Shown piece after piece: positions 44,279 through 54,459 of a stretch of DNA of 64,000 nt. Every line of letters begins with the position of its first letter. Position 1 is the first letter of the stretch. A program made the position numbers and the translations under genes. Source of the DNA: JAGRGG01 sp965217265 (GTDB lineage Bacteria > Pseudomonadota > Alphaproteobacteria > Geminicoccales > Geminicoccaceae); contig CBDCHP010000007.1 in the NCBI GenBank assembly GCA_965217265.1, positions 62,001-126,000 of the forward strand, read 5' to 3'. A model generated the notes under the pieces. That model was not told the origin of the DNA, did not search any database, and saw only the letters and a list, made by a program, of their open reading frames with translations.

Positions 44279-45576
44279 CACAGGTCGTCCATGCGCACGG
44301 CGACGGCGCGGGCGTGGGCGTCGAGCCCTTCGGCCGTCGCCAGCCGGTACGCCGCCGGTGCCAGGACACGAAATGCCTCCGGGCCGCATTCGAGCGTCGT
44401 CGTCCGCTTCATGAAGTCGAGGACGCCGAGGCCGGAGGCGAAGCGCGCGCTGCGGCCGGTCGGCAGGACGTGGTTCGGCCCGCCGACATAGTCGCCGATC
44501 ACCTCGGGCGTGTGGCGGCCGATGAAGATAGCACCCGCGTTGGCGACGCGAAGCCCGAGCGCGCGCGCGTCGCGGGTCATGATCTCCAGGTGCTCGGGCG
44601 CCAGCGCGTCCACGAGCGGGAGCGCCGCCTCGACGTCGCGGGCGACGACGACGGCGCCGAAGTCGCGCCAACTGGCCGCCGCGATCCTCGGGTCCGGCAG
44701 GGCTTCGAGCCCGCGCTCGACGGCGTCGGCAACGGCGTCGGCGAAGGCGGCGTCGTCGGTGACGAGGATCGCCTGCGCCCGGACGTCGTGCTCGGCCTGG
44801 GAGAGGAGGTCGGCCGCGATCCACGCCGGGTCGTTGACGGCGTCGGCAAGGACGACGATCTCGGAGGGGCCGGCCACCGTGTCGATGCCGATCCGGCCGT
44901 AGACCTGCCGCTTCGCCTCGGCGACGTAGGCGTTGCCGGGGCCGACGACCTTCGCCACCGGCTCGATCGTGTCGGTGCCGTAGGCGAGTGCCGCGATCGC
45001 CTGGGCACCGCCGACCCGGTAGACCTCGTCGACGCCGAGCAGGTCGGCCGCGGCGAGGACGAGGGGGTTCAGCCTGCCCTCGGGCGCCGGGACGACGACG
45101 ACGAGGCGTTCGACGCCCGCGACCTTGGCCGGGATCGCGTTCATCAGCAAGGAACTCGGATAGGCGGCGAGGCCTCCCGGCACGTAGAGCCCGACCGCTC
45201 GAATGGCCGTGTGGCGCAGGCCCATGCGCACGCCCAGATCGTCGGTGTGGTCGATGTCGCCCGGGAGCTGAAGCGCGTGGAAATCATGGATCCGCCCCGC
45301 CGCGAGGCGCAAGGCCGCCATGAGGTCGGGGTCGATGGCGCGCGCGGCCGCCTTGATCTCGTTCAAGCTTACGCGCAGGCCGCGGGCGTCGGCGAGGTCG
45401 AGCCTATCAAAGCGCCGCGTGGCGTCGAGGAGGGCCCCGTCGCCGCGCTCCTTGACGTCGGCGACGATCGCCGCGACCGTATCCCGCACGTCCCCGGCCT
45501 CCTCGCGCCGTGCCTCGACGAGGCGGCGAAAGGCGGCGTCGAAACCGGGCTCGCGCTGGTCGAGGCGCTGGGGCAT
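44278..45576 (-). CDS. hisD: Histidinol dehydrogenase
   Basis: 432 residues, the standard length. Landmarks are AVGLYVPGGLAAYPSSLLMN, VVGPGNAYVAEAKRQVYGRI, the GPSEIVVLAD block, LLSQAEHDVRAQAILVT and LAPEHLEIMTRDA. It catalyses the last two oxidation steps of histidine synthesis. It lies nine bases after the DUF2948 gene, in the conserved alphaproteobacterial run murA-DUF2948-hisD-UPF0262, away from other his genes. Confidence 0.98.
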   Translation of the reverse strand: MPQRLDQREPGFDAAFRRLVEARREEAGDVRDTVAAIVADVKERGDGALLDATRRFDRLDLADARGLRVSLNEIKAAARAIDPDLMAALRLAAGRIHDFHALQLPGDIDHTDDLGVRMGLRHTAIRAVGLYVPGGLAAYPSSLLMNAIPAKVAGVERLVVVVPAPEGRLNPLVLAAADLLGVDEVYRVGGAQAIAALAYGTDTIEPVAKVVGPGNAYVAEAKRQVYGRIGIDTVAGPSEIVVLADAVNDPAWIAADLLSQAEHDVRAQAILVTDDAAFADAVADAVERGLEALPDPRIAAASWRDFGAVVVARDVEAALPLVDALAPEHLEIMTRDARALGLRVANAGAIFIGRHTPEVIGDYVGGPNHVLPTGRSARFASGLGVLDFMKRTTTLECGPEAFRVLAPAAYRLATAEGLDAHARAVAVRMDDL

Positions 45577-45585
45577 GGGGATCCT

Positions 45586-46041
45586 CTAGATCCCGGCGTC
45601 GCTGAAGTGGTCGCAGGGCGTGCGGGCGCATTCACGCGGCTCGCCCACGTCTTCCAGGCGGCAGTCGATGCAGTCCGAGCGCAGTTGGATGACGCGGCCG
45701 TCGTCGAAGAGGAGGTCGATGTGGAACAGGCGCCGCCCGCCCGGCTCGGTCGTGATGGTGAGCATGGTCAAGTCGGCGTCGAGCGGGCGCTCGGCCAGCC
45801 CCCGGTGCTTGGTGGCGGCGACGCACTCGAAGGTGAGCACGGCGTCGGTCTCGCTCAGGCCCTCGCAGGTCGCCGGGTCGTGCGGCAACTCGCGGCGGTA
45901 GCGGGCGAGCACGGCGGCGAACCGCCCCGCCTCGGGGTCGTAGACCATGTCGGCCACCCTCGCCCGCGCGTCCTGGAGAATGGCGGCGATCACCGCCAGA
46001 TCCTGCGCGTCTTCGGCGCGCAGGCGCAACTTCGTCGTCAT
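45586..46041 (-). CDS. DUF2948 family protein
   Basis: 151 residues from the ATG at 46041. It starts TKLRLRAEDAQDLAVIAAIL, followed by DARARVADMVYDPEAGRFA and, near the end, QLRSDCIDCRLEDVGEPREC with several Cys residues. The family is uncharacterised and typical of Alphaproteobacteria between murA and hisD. The ATG lies one base past the murA stop, so it is part of the same operon. Confidence 0.88.
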   Translation of the reverse strand: MTTKLRLRAEDAQDLAVIAAILQDARARVADMVYDPEAGRFAAVLARYRRELPHDPATCEGLSETDAVLTFECVAATKHRGLAERPLDADLTMLTITTEPGGRRLFHIDLLFDDGRVIQLRSDCIDCRLEDVGEPRECARTPCDHFSDAGI

Positions 46042-46042
46042 G

Positions 46043-47308
<1,266 letters not shown>

Positions 47309-47312
47309 GCCT

Positions 47313-47864
47313 TCAAAGCCTCGGCAAGGTGATGCCGCGCTGGCCCTGGTACTTGCCGGCGCGGTCGCGGTACGAGGTCTCGCAAGGGCCAGCACCCTGC
47401 AAGAACAGGAACTGGCAGATGCCCTCGTCGGCGTAGACCCTGGCCGGAAGCGGCGTCGTGTTCGAGATCTCCAAGGTGACGTGCCCCTCCCACTCGGGCT
47501 CCAGGGGCGTGACGTTGACGATGATGCCGCAGCGGGCGTAGGTCGACTTGCCGATGCAGATCACGAGCACGTCGCGGGGGATCCTGAAATACTCGACCGT
47601 GCGGGCGAGCGCGAAGGAGTTGGGCGGGACGACGCAACTCGGACCCTCGCGGACGACGAAGCTCGTGTCGCTGAAGGCTTTGGGATCGACCAGCGCGTTG
47701 TCGACGTTGGTGAACACCTTGAACTCGGGCGCCAGCCGTGCGTCGTAGCCGTAGGACGACAGGCCGTAGCTGATCGCGCCCTCGCGCACCTGGCGCTCGG
47801 TGAAGGGCTCGATCATGCCGCGAGCCGCCCGCTCACGGATCCAGGTGTCCGGCAAGATGCCCAT
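47313..47864 (-). CDS. dcd: dCTP deaminase
   Basis: 183 residues. MGILPDTWIRERAARGMIEP is the usual start. The catalytic region is ALARTVEYFRIPRDVLVICI with GKSTYARCGIIVNVTPLEPE, whose Glu is the catalytic residue, and it ends GKYQGQRGITLPRL. It converts dCTP to dUTP for dTTP synthesis. First gene of the dcd-murA run. Confidence 0.97.
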   Translation of the reverse strand: MGILPDTWIRERAARGMIEPFTERQVREGAISYGLSSYGYDARLAPEFKVFTNVDNALVDPKAFSDTSFVVREGPSCVVPPNSFALARTVEYFRIPRDVLVICIGKSTYARCGIIVNVTPLEPEWEGHVTLEISNTTPLPARVYADEGICQFLFLQGAGPCETSYRDRAGKYQGQRGITLPRL

Positions 47865-47901
47865 CGTCGGCGCCGCCCGCTTGAACTAGAGGTGGGGGTA
47901 C

Positions 47902-48072
47902 TTAAGGCTTCGGCGGCAAATGCTCAACCTTCGGCTCGTCCCCGTCCTCGCGCGTCGCCTCCCGGCCGCGGCGCTGCGCCTTGCGCTCGGCGAGGTTGCG
48001 CCGCAACTGCGCCGCCAGCTTGGCGTCCCGCCCGGCTTTCGCCGCACCGCCGTCGCCCTTCTTCGCGGTCAT
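47902..48072 (-). CDS. Small basic hypothetical protein
   Basis: 56 residues from the ATG at 48072. Highly charged, with the pattern DAKLAAQLRRNLAERKAQRR followed by GREATREDGDEPKVEHLPPK. Similar short proteins with LAANLRRNLxRRKAQ are common beside murA or tRNA genes in Alphaproteobacteria, with no assigned function. Probably a single helix. The frame is open upstream into tRNA-Thr, which rules out a longer start. Confidence 0.7.
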   Translation of the reverse strand: MTAKKGDGGAAKAGRDAKLAAQLRRNLAERKAQRRGREATREDGDEPKVEHLPPKP

Positions 48073-48121
48073 GTCCCGATCCTTGCCATCCTCGTCCGCC
48101 TGTGGCATGAGCGCTGGCGTC

Positions 48122-48196
48122 GCCGCCATAGCTCAGGGGTAGAGCGCACCCTTGGTAAGGGTGAGGCCGAGTGTTCAAATCACTCTGGCGGCACCA
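48122..48196 (+). tRNA. tRNA-Thr (anticodon GGT)
   Basis: Acceptor GCCGCCA pairs with TGGCGGC, D-arm TAGCTCAGGGGTAGAGC, anticodon stem CACCC/GGGTG with loop TTGGTAA (GGT), T-arm GTGTTCAAATCAC. The discriminator is A and CCA is encoded at 48194-48196. 75 nt. Confidence 0.97.
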
Positions 48197-48266
48197 TCCC
48201 TTCCCCGCCCCGCTTGGTCAATGCCGTCTGTTTGGTGTCTGAACAGACGATGCGGTCGCCGGCTGG

Positions 48267-48283
48267 TTGTTCCACGCGAACAA
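48267..48283. promoter_or_regulatory. Operator-like palindrome upstream of cardiolipin synthase
   Basis: TTGTTC-CACGC-GAACAA is a perfect six-base inverted repeat with a five-base spacer, 159 bases before the cls start. A second hairpin, CGTCTGT ... ACAGACG, lies at 48225-48249 with no T run. Both are in the 245-base gap after tRNA-Thr. The spacing suits a dimeric regulator, but I cannot tie it to a known one. Confidence 0.3.
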
Positions 48284-48441
48284 TTCAGCCAGAGTCTATT
48301 CAAGCAGAGCTACCCGCTCATCCGGCCCGACGCGAAAGTACGACGCAACCAATTTGCCGTTCGTCTCGAAAATCTTCTACAAGGCGGCAGGAATTGCCCC
48401 TCGTCGGGCATCGATGAAACGCTCAGGTTATAGACAAACGA

Positions 48442-49857
48442 ATGACTGTCGCCGGCATTGTCTCGCTGATCACGCCCGCCTTCTTCGTCTGCGGCTTGGT
48501 CTTCGCCTTGTGGGCGGTCTGGAAGGGCCGGACCACGCAAGGCGCCATCGCGTGGGCGGTCGGCCTGATCAGCATGCCGGTGATCGCCGTGCCGCTCTAC
48601 CTCGTGTTCGGCAGCCGGAAGTTCTACGGCTACGTCGCCGCCCGGCGGGTGGCCAAGGCCGTGGCGCGGCAGAACGCGCCGTCGAATCGGTCCTGGTTGC
48701 CGGACATGGAGACCTTTTCCCGCCGCACGCTCGGGGACATCAAGGTCGTCGAGGCCCTGGCCGACACGCCGTTCACGCGGGCGAACGAGACGAAGCTGCT
48801 GATCGACGGGCGGGCCACGTTCGAGGCGATCTTCAAGGCGATCGACGCCGCCGAGGTTTACGTTCTCGTCGAGTATTACACCGTCGAGGACGACGGTATC
48901 GGCGGGCGACTGCGCGACAGGCTCAAAGCGGCGGTCGGCCGCGGGGTGCGGGTCTACTTCCTCTACGACGAGATCGGCTCGACCGGCACAAGGAGCGCCT
49001 ACTTCGAGGGCCTGCGCGAGGCCGGCGTCGCCGTCCACCCGTTTGGCTCGGCGACGGGGTTCGGCAAGCGGTTTCAGTTGAACTTTCGCAACCACCGCAA
49101 GATCGTCGTCGTCGACGGCCGCGTCGCGTTCACCGGCGGGATCAACGTCGGCGACGACTATCTCGGCTTGAACGGCAAGTGGCGCGACACCCACCTGGAG
49201 ATGCGCGGCCCGGTCGTCCTCGGCGCGCAACTGGCCTTCGACGAGGATTGGTTTTGGGCCACCGGCGGGCGCGTCGAGCTCGATTGGACCGTTCGGCCCT
49301 GCCAGAAAGCGGACAAGATGGCGCTCTTCCTCGCGACCGGTCCGGCGGACCGCTTCGAGAGCTGCAGCCTGTTCGTCATCCAGGCCCTCAACGCTGCGCT
49401 GGAGCGGGTCTGGATCGCAACGCCCTACTTCGTGCCCGACCTCGACGTCACCGCCGCCCTGCAGCTCGCCGTGCTGCGGGGCGTCGATGTGCGGATCATC
49501 GTCCCCGACAAGAACGACAATTTCCTCGTCGGGCTCGCGCACTACGCCTACGTCGACGAGGCGGCGAAGGGGATACGCTTTTATCGCTACACCGACGGCT
49601 TCATGCATCAAAAGGTCATGCTGATCGACCACGAGGCCGCCGTGGTCGGCACGGCGAACATGGACAACCGCTCGTTTCGGCTCAATTTCGAGGTCAGCGT
49701 GATCGTCGCCGACCGCGGTTTCGCCGCCGAGGTCGAGGCCATGCTCGACGACGACTTCAAACGTTCGCGGGCCTTCGACCGGAGCGAGTACGACGAGAGC
49801 ACGCTCTTGTTCAAGCTCGCCGTCAAGCTCGCCCGCCTCACGTCGCCGCTGTTGTGA
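48442..49857 (+). CDS. cls: Cardiolipin synthase (phospholipase D superfamily)
   Basis: 471 residues. Two membrane segments are at the N-terminus (IVSLITPAFFVCGLVFAL and GAIAWAVGLISMPVIAVPLY). Two HKD motifs follow: NHRKIVVVDGRVAFTGGIN and MHQKVMLIDHEAAVVGTANM, the second followed by DNRSFRLNFE. It joins two phosphatidylglycerol molecules, or uses another donor, to make cardiolipin at the inner membrane. It is a single gene after tRNA-Thr, convergent with the AI-2E-type transporter gene. Confidence 0.95.
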   Translation: MTVAGIVSLITPAFFVCGLVFALWAVWKGRTTQGAIAWAVGLISMPVIAVPLYLVFGSRKFYGYVAARRVAKAVARQNAPSNRSWLPDMETFSRRTLGDIKVVEALADTPFTRANETKLLIDGRATFEAIFKAIDAAEVYVLVEYYTVEDDGIGGRLRDRLKAAVGRGVRVYFLYDEIGSTGTRSAYFEGLREAGVAVHPFGSATGFGKRFQLNFRNHRKIVVVDGRVAFTGGINVGDDYLGLNGKWRDTHLEMRGPVVLGAQLAFDEDWFWATGGRVELDWTVRPCQKADKMALFLATGPADRFESCSLFVIQALNAALERVWIATPYFVPDLDVTAALQLAVLRGVDVRIIVPDKNDNFLVGLAHYAYVDEAAKGIRFYRYTDGFMHQKVMLIDHEAAVVGTANMDNRSFRLNFEVSVIVADRGFAAEVEAMLDDDFKRSRAFDRSEYDESTLLFKLAVKLARLTSPLL

Positions 49858-49887
49858 GCGTTCGTCGCCCGTCCCGCGTACCCATCG

Positions 49888-50937
49888 TCACCGGATCTTG
49901 CCGTTGCTGGAGAACATGATCGCGAGCGGGCGCGTCGGTTCGGCCGAGGCGAGGACGATGGCGACGATCGAGGTCATCGGGATCGCCAGAATGGCGCCCG
50001 GCAAGCCCCAGAGCGCCGTCCAGAACGACAAGGCGACCAGGACGATGAAGGGGCTGAGGTTGACCGAGCGGCCGAGCACCCTCGGCTCCAGGATGTTGCC
50101 GACGAACATCTGCACCGCCGTGAGGGCGGTGAGCGCGACGAGGACCGGGCCGATCGCGCCGAACTGCGCCACGGCCAGGACGACCGGGAACATCACCCCG
50201 ATCAAGGAGCCGACGTAGGGGATGTAGTTCAACAAGCCGATCAGGATCGCCCACAGAACGGCGAAGTCGATGCCGATCATCCACATGATGGCGTAGGAGG
50301 CGAGCGCGAGGACGACGTTGATCAGCGTCTTGATCGCCAAGTAGGCGCCGACGCGGCGGTTGACCTGCCCCAGCACGTCGAGCGTCTGCCGCGCGCTCTC
50401 CTCGGTCGTCACGGCGATGAGCAGCTTCTTGACGAACTGGACCCGCTCGGCGAGCAGGAAGCCGGCGTAGAGGGCGATGAGAACCACCTGCCCGCCGAGA
50501 TTGGTCATCGACGCGGCGAGCGTGGCCAAGAGGGTCTGCAGGTTGATGCGATCGAGGGTCATGTGGCGGATGCTCGCCCAGGTCGGCTCGTCCTGAAAGC
50601 CTGCGAGCTGTGCCGCCTGCGTGACGATAACCATCAGGTTTCGCTGATAGCGCGGCGTCGCGGCGACGACCCGCTCGGCCTCGATCGAGAGCAGGAAGAC
50701 CATGAAGGCCAAGGCGAGGACGAAGCCCAGCAGGACCAGGATTTGGCGCAGCCACGAGGGGGCCCGCTTGACGCCCGGAATCCGTTCGAGCGCCTCCGCC
50801 GTCGCCCAGATGATGTAGGCCGAGATGATCCCGGCCACGATCGGCAGGATGATATCCTGGCCGACGTAGAGCAGCCATCCCAGCATGATGGCGAGCGCCG
50901 TGGCGAAGACGAAGGTTTGCAGGCGTAGATTGATCAT
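49888..50937 (-). CDS. AI-2E family transporter (UPF0118) membrane protein
   Basis: 349 residues from the ATG at 50937. About eight membrane segments, in the family order: a pair at the N-terminus (FATALAIMLGWLLYVGQDII), a hydrophilic central part, then ALYAGFLLAERVQFVKKLLI and the hydrophobic C-terminal half with LIGLLNYIPYVGSLIGVM and VLGRSVNLSPFIVLVALSFW. The signature GLLNYIPYVGS and the LxPRVLG block are typical. Members export autoinducer-2 or act as sodium/proton antiporters; which applies is unknown. Confidence 0.92.
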   Translation of the reverse strand: MINLRLQTFVFATALAIMLGWLLYVGQDIILPIVAGIISAYIIWATAEALERIPGVKRAPSWLRQILVLLGFVLALAFMVFLLSIEAERVVAATPRYQRNLMVIVTQAAQLAGFQDEPTWASIRHMTLDRINLQTLLATLAASMTNLGGQVVLIALYAGFLLAERVQFVKKLLIAVTTEESARQTLDVLGQVNRRVGAYLAIKTLINVVLALASYAIMWMIGIDFAVLWAILIGLLNYIPYVGSLIGVMFPVVLAVAQFGAIGPVLVALTALTAVQMFVGNILEPRVLGRSVNLSPFIVLVALSFWTALWGLPGAILAIPMTSIVAIVLASAEPTRPLAIMFSSNGKIR

Positions 50938-51039
50938 GCCGGGGGCGCCGGTTCCAGTAATACTGCGTCGCGTGGGCGATACCACGGCCATCATGCCCCC
51001 GATAACGCCCGTGCCCCGCGACGGTACCGTACGGTGCCG

Positions 51040-52503
51040 TCAATAGGGCGCTTCGACCCCGTTCATCTCGACGTAGATCGACTTGAGTTGGCTGTAGTGC
51101 TCGATCGCGCTGCGGCCGTTCTCGCGGCCGATGCCGGAGCGCTTGACGCCGCCGAACGGCACCCCCGCCGGGGTCAGGTTGTAGGCGTTGATCCAGCAGG
51201 TGCCGGCCTTGAGCGCCGCGACGACGCGGTGCGCGCGCTTCAGGTCGCGGGTGAAGACGCCCGCCGCGAGGCCGGTCTCGTGCGCGTTGGCGCGCGCGAC
51301 GACCTCGGCCTCGTCGTCGAAGTCGAGGACGCACATGACGGGGCCGAAGATCTCCTCGGTCGCGATGCGCATGCCGTCCTGCACGTCGGCGAAGACGGTG
51401 GGCTCGACGAAGAGGCCGCGCTCGAAGCCCTGCAGCGACGCGGGCCCGCCGCCGACGGCGAGCGTGGCGCCCCCCTCGACGCCCAGGCGCATGTAGTCCA
51501 GCACCTTGTCGTACTGGGCCTTGCTGACCAGCGGGCCGAGGTGGGTCGCCTCGTCCAGCGGGTCGCCGAGGCGGATCTTGCGCGTGCGTTCGACGAGGCG
51601 CTCCATGAAAGCCCGTTTGACGTCGCGCTGGACGAAGACCCGGGTGCCGTTCGAGCAGATCTGCCCCGTCGAGTAGAAATTGCCGAGCATCGCACCCGAG
51701 ACGGCGTCGTCGAGGTCGGCGTCCTTAAAGACGACGAGCGGCGACTTGCCGCCGAGTTCGAGCGTGACGTGCTTGAGCGTCGGCGACGCCGCCGCCATCA
51801 CCCTGGCCCCGGTCGCGACCGAGCCGGTGAGCGAGACCTTGTCGATGCCGGGGTGCGAGGCCAGGAGGCCGCCGACCTCGCCCCTGCCCTGCACGACGTT
51901 GAACACACCGTCCGGCAGGCCGGCCTCTTGGTAGATCTCGGCCAGCTTCAAGGCGGTGAGCGGGGTCGTCTCCGAGGGCTTGAAGACGAAGGAATTGCCG
52001 CAGGCGAGTGCCGGGGCCGACTTCCAGGCGGCGATCTGGATCGGGTAGTTCCAGGCCCCGATCCCGGCGCAGACGCCCAAGGGCTCGCGGCGGGTGTAGG
52101 CGAAGGAACCGCCGAGGTCGATGTACTCGCCCTTGATGTCGGCAGCGATGCCGCCGAAATAGTCGAGCGCATCGGCGGCGGACGCGGCGTCGGCGACAAG
52201 CGTCTCCTGCAACGCCTTGCCGGTGTCGAGGGTTTCGAGTTCGCTCAAGTCGCGGTTGCGCGCGCGCAGGATGTCGGCCGCCTCGCGCAGCACCCGGCCG
52301 CGCTCGGCCCCGGAGAGTGCCGCCCAGGCCGGCTGCGCCCGCCTCGCGGCATCGACGGCGCGCTCGACCGTGGCCTCGGTCGCTGCGTGCAGGCGGGCGA
52401 TGACCTCGCCCGTCGCCGGGTAGACGCTCTCGAACGTGGCACCGTCAGGGTCCTCGACGTAAGCGCCGTCGATGAAGTGCGAGGCTTGCGGCTGGGCGCG
52501 CAT
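51040..52503 (-). CDS. betB: Betaine aldehyde dehydrogenase
   Basis: 487 residues from the ATG at 52503 with AAGGAAAGCCC upstream. GIGAWNYPIQIAAWKSAPAL, FKPSETTPLTAL, SLTGSVATGARV, the general base in LELGGKSPLVVF and the catalytic Cys in FYSTGQICSNGTRVFV are those of BetB. It ends HYSQLKSIYVEMN, also typical of BetB. It oxidises betaine aldehyde to glycine betaine. It lies just downstream of betA on the same strand, separated by a family B repeat. Confidence 0.95.
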   Translation of the reverse strand: MRAQPQASHFIDGAYVEDPDGATFESVYPATGEVIARLHAATEATVERAVDAARRAQPAWAALSGAERGRVLREAADILRARNRDLSELETLDTGKALQETLVADAASAADALDYFGGIAADIKGEYIDLGGSFAYTRREPLGVCAGIGAWNYPIQIAAWKSAPALACGNSFVFKPSETTPLTALKLAEIYQEAGLPDGVFNVVQGRGEVGGLLASHPGIDKVSLTGSVATGARVMAAASPTLKHVTLELGGKSPLVVFKDADLDDAVSGAMLGNFYSTGQICSNGTRVFVQRDVKRAFMERLVERTRKIRLGDPLDEATHLGPLVSKAQYDKVLDYMRLGVEGGATLAVGGGPASLQGFERGLFVEPTVFADVQDGMRIATEEIFGPVMCVLDFDDEAEVVARANAHETGLAAGVFTRDLKRAHRVVAALKAGTCWINAYNLTPAGVPFGGVKRSGIGRENGRSAIEHYSQLKSIYVEMNGVEAPY

Positions 52504-52563
52504 GGGCTTTCCTTGACGCTGTTTATGCACCGAAAGGCGGAGCAGGTCTTGTCGTACGCATCA

Positions 52564-52667
52564 GCCCGGCCACCCTGGACCCCCGATCAGGTCGGGGGTG
52601 ACAAGAAAAAAACTCGACCGCCACGTTGTCACCCCGCACTTGATGCGGGGTCCAGGGTGGCCGGGCG
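52564..52667. repeat. Family B dispersed inverted repeat, copy 3
   Basis: The two arms start and end with CCCGGCCACCCTGGACCCC and GGGGTCCAGGGTGGCCGGG, a long near-perfect inverse pair. Inner palindromes CCCCCGATCAGGTCGGGGG and CCCCGCACTTGATGCGGGG sit in the arms. It lies between betA and betB, with its nearest edge about 24 bases after the betA stop. Confidence 0.88.
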
Positions 52668-52690
52668 AGACGTTCGAGACAAGGTGACGC

Positions 52691-54367
52691 TCACCGCTGC
52701 GCCGTCCGCCAGTCGGGATGGATCCACGGCTCGACGTTCTCAGGCGCGAGCGGCGGCTTGCCGAGCAGGCAGTCGGCCGCCTTCTCGCCGGTCATGATCG
52801 AGGGGCCGTTCAGGTTGCCGTTGGTGATGCGCGGGAAGATCGAGCTGTCGGCGACGCTCAAGCCCTCGACGCCGATCACCCGGCAGAGCGGGTCGACCAC
52901 GGCCGTCGGATCGTCCTCAGCCCCCATCTTGCAGGTGCCGCAGGGGTGATAGGCGCTCTCGACCTCTTCGCGGATGAAATCGTCGAGCGCCTCGTCGCTC
53001 TGGACGTCGTCGCCCGGCGAGATCTCGCGCCCGCGATAGGGCGCGAACGCCTCTTGGCCGAGGATCTCGCGGGTGAGGCGGATGCAGCGGCGAAAATCCT
53101 CCCAGTCCTCCTCGTACGCCATGTAGTTGAAGGCGATCAGGGGCGCGTCGTTCGGATCGGATGATCGCAGCTTGACGTTGCCGCGCGATTTCGAGCGCAT
53201 CGGGCCGACGTGGGCCTGATAGCCGTGCCCCGCGGACGGGGCCGTGCCGTCGTAGCGGATCGCGACCGGCAGGAAATGGTATTGGATGTCGGGGTAGCGC
53301 ACGCCCGGCTCGGAGCGGATGAAGGCGGCGCTCTCGAACTGGTTGCTGGCGCCGAGGCCCGATTTGAGGAAGGTCCACCGGGCGCCGATCAGGAACTTCG
53401 AGAACAAGTTCAGGTGCTTGTAGAGCGTGATCGGCTGGGTGCTGGCCTGCTGAATGTAGAGTTCGAGGTGGTCTTGCAGGTTCTCGCCGACGCCGGGGCG
53501 GTCGGCCACCATCTCGATCCCGTGCGCCTTCAGTTCCTCGGCCGGACCCAATCCTGAGAGCTTGAGCAGTTGCGGCGAGTTCAACGACGAGGCGGCCAGC
53601 ACGACGCCTTGCCTCGCACGGACGGTCTCGACACGTCTGCCGCGCTCGATCTCGACCCCGACCGCGCGCCTGCCCTCGAAGACGACGCGCCTCGCCTTGC
53701 AGCGGACGAGGTCGCAGTTCTCCCGCTTGAGCGCGGGCTTGAGGTAGGCGTTCGCCGCCGACCAGCGCCGGCCGCCCCAGACCGTCATCTCCATCGGGCC
53801 GAAACCCTCCTGGCGCTCGCCGTTGTAGTCGGGCGTGACGCCGTAGCCCGCTTGACGGCCGGCCTCGACGAAGGCGTGGAAGAGGGGGTTCTGGCGGGGG
53901 CCGCGGGTGACGTGCAAGGGGCCGTCCGTACCGCGCCAGGAAGCGTCGGCAGGACCCACGTCGGGAAACGCCCTCCCCTCGTGCCAGGATTCCATGCGCT
54001 TGAAGTAGGGCAGCACGTCGGCGTAGCCCCAGCCGCTGGCCCCGCTCTCGGCCCAGTGGTCGTAGTCGCCGGCGTGGCCGCGAACGTAGACCATGCCGTT
54101 GATCGACGACGAGCCGCCGACTACCTTGCCGCGCGGGCAGGCGAGCCGGCGCCCGCCCAAGTGCGGCTCGGGCTCGCTTTTGTAGCCCCAGTCGTAGCGC
54201 TTCATGTTCATTGGAAAGCTGAGGGCCGCCGGCATCTGGATGAAGGGGCCGGCGTCGCTGCCGCCGTATTCCAGGACCAGGACGCGGTGTCTGCCGTCCT
54301 CGCTCAGGCGGTAGGCCATGGCGCAGCCGGCCGAGCCGGCGCCGACGATGACGAAGTCGGCTTCCAT
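52691..54367 (-). CDS. betA: GMC-family choline dehydrogenase
   Basis: 558 residues from the ATG at 54367. The FAD-binding fold is DFVIVGAGSAGCAMAYRLSE. The GMC signatures are CPRGKVVGGSSSINGMVYVR and SSLNSPQLLKLSGLGPAEEL. The catalytic His/Asn region is SAYHPCGTCKMGAEDDP plus NLNGPSIMTGEKAAD. It oxidises choline to betaine aldehyde, and BetB finishes the path. A BCCT-like transporter is divergent from it, so the three form a betaine-making unit; no betI regulator is seen. Confidence 0.95.
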   Translation of the reverse strand: MEADFVIVGAGSAGCAMAYRLSEDGRHRVLVLEYGGSDAGPFIQMPAALSFPMNMKRYDWGYKSEPEPHLGGRRLACPRGKVVGGSSSINGMVYVRGHAGDYDHWAESGASGWGYADVLPYFKRMESWHEGRAFPDVGPADASWRGTDGPLHVTRGPRQNPLFHAFVEAGRQAGYGVTPDYNGERQEGFGPMEMTVWGGRRWSAANAYLKPALKRENCDLVRCKARRVVFEGRRAVGVEIERGRRVETVRARQGVVLAASSLNSPQLLKLSGLGPAEELKAHGIEMVADRPGVGENLQDHLELYIQQASTQPITLYKHLNLFSKFLIGARWTFLKSGLGASNQFESAAFIRSEPGVRYPDIQYHFLPVAIRYDGTAPSAGHGYQAHVGPMRSKSRGNVKLRSSDPNDAPLIAFNYMAYEEDWEDFRRCIRLTREILGQEAFAPYRGREISPGDDVQSDEALDDFIREEVESAYHPCGTCKMGAEDDPTAVVDPLCRVIGVEGLSVADSSIFPRITNGNLNGPSIMTGEKAADCLLGKPPLAPENVEPWIHPDWRTAQR

Positions 54368-54459
54368 GCCGTTTTCTCCCTTTTGCCTTGCGCCCGATAC
54401 CCGCATGGCCTCTTGTGGAACCGACGAGAACAAATGGCAACGGGAAGAGGAGAACGGCC

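Noticed and set aside
48225..48249. CGTCTGT/ACAGACG hairpin as a terminator for tRNA-Thr
   Set aside because: Seven base pairs with an 11-base loop and no T run; kept only as a remark.
48267..48283. LexA site upstream of cardiolipin synthase
   Set aside because: Alphaproteobacterial LexA sites are direct repeats (GTTC-N7-GTTC); this is an inverted repeat with a five-base spacer.
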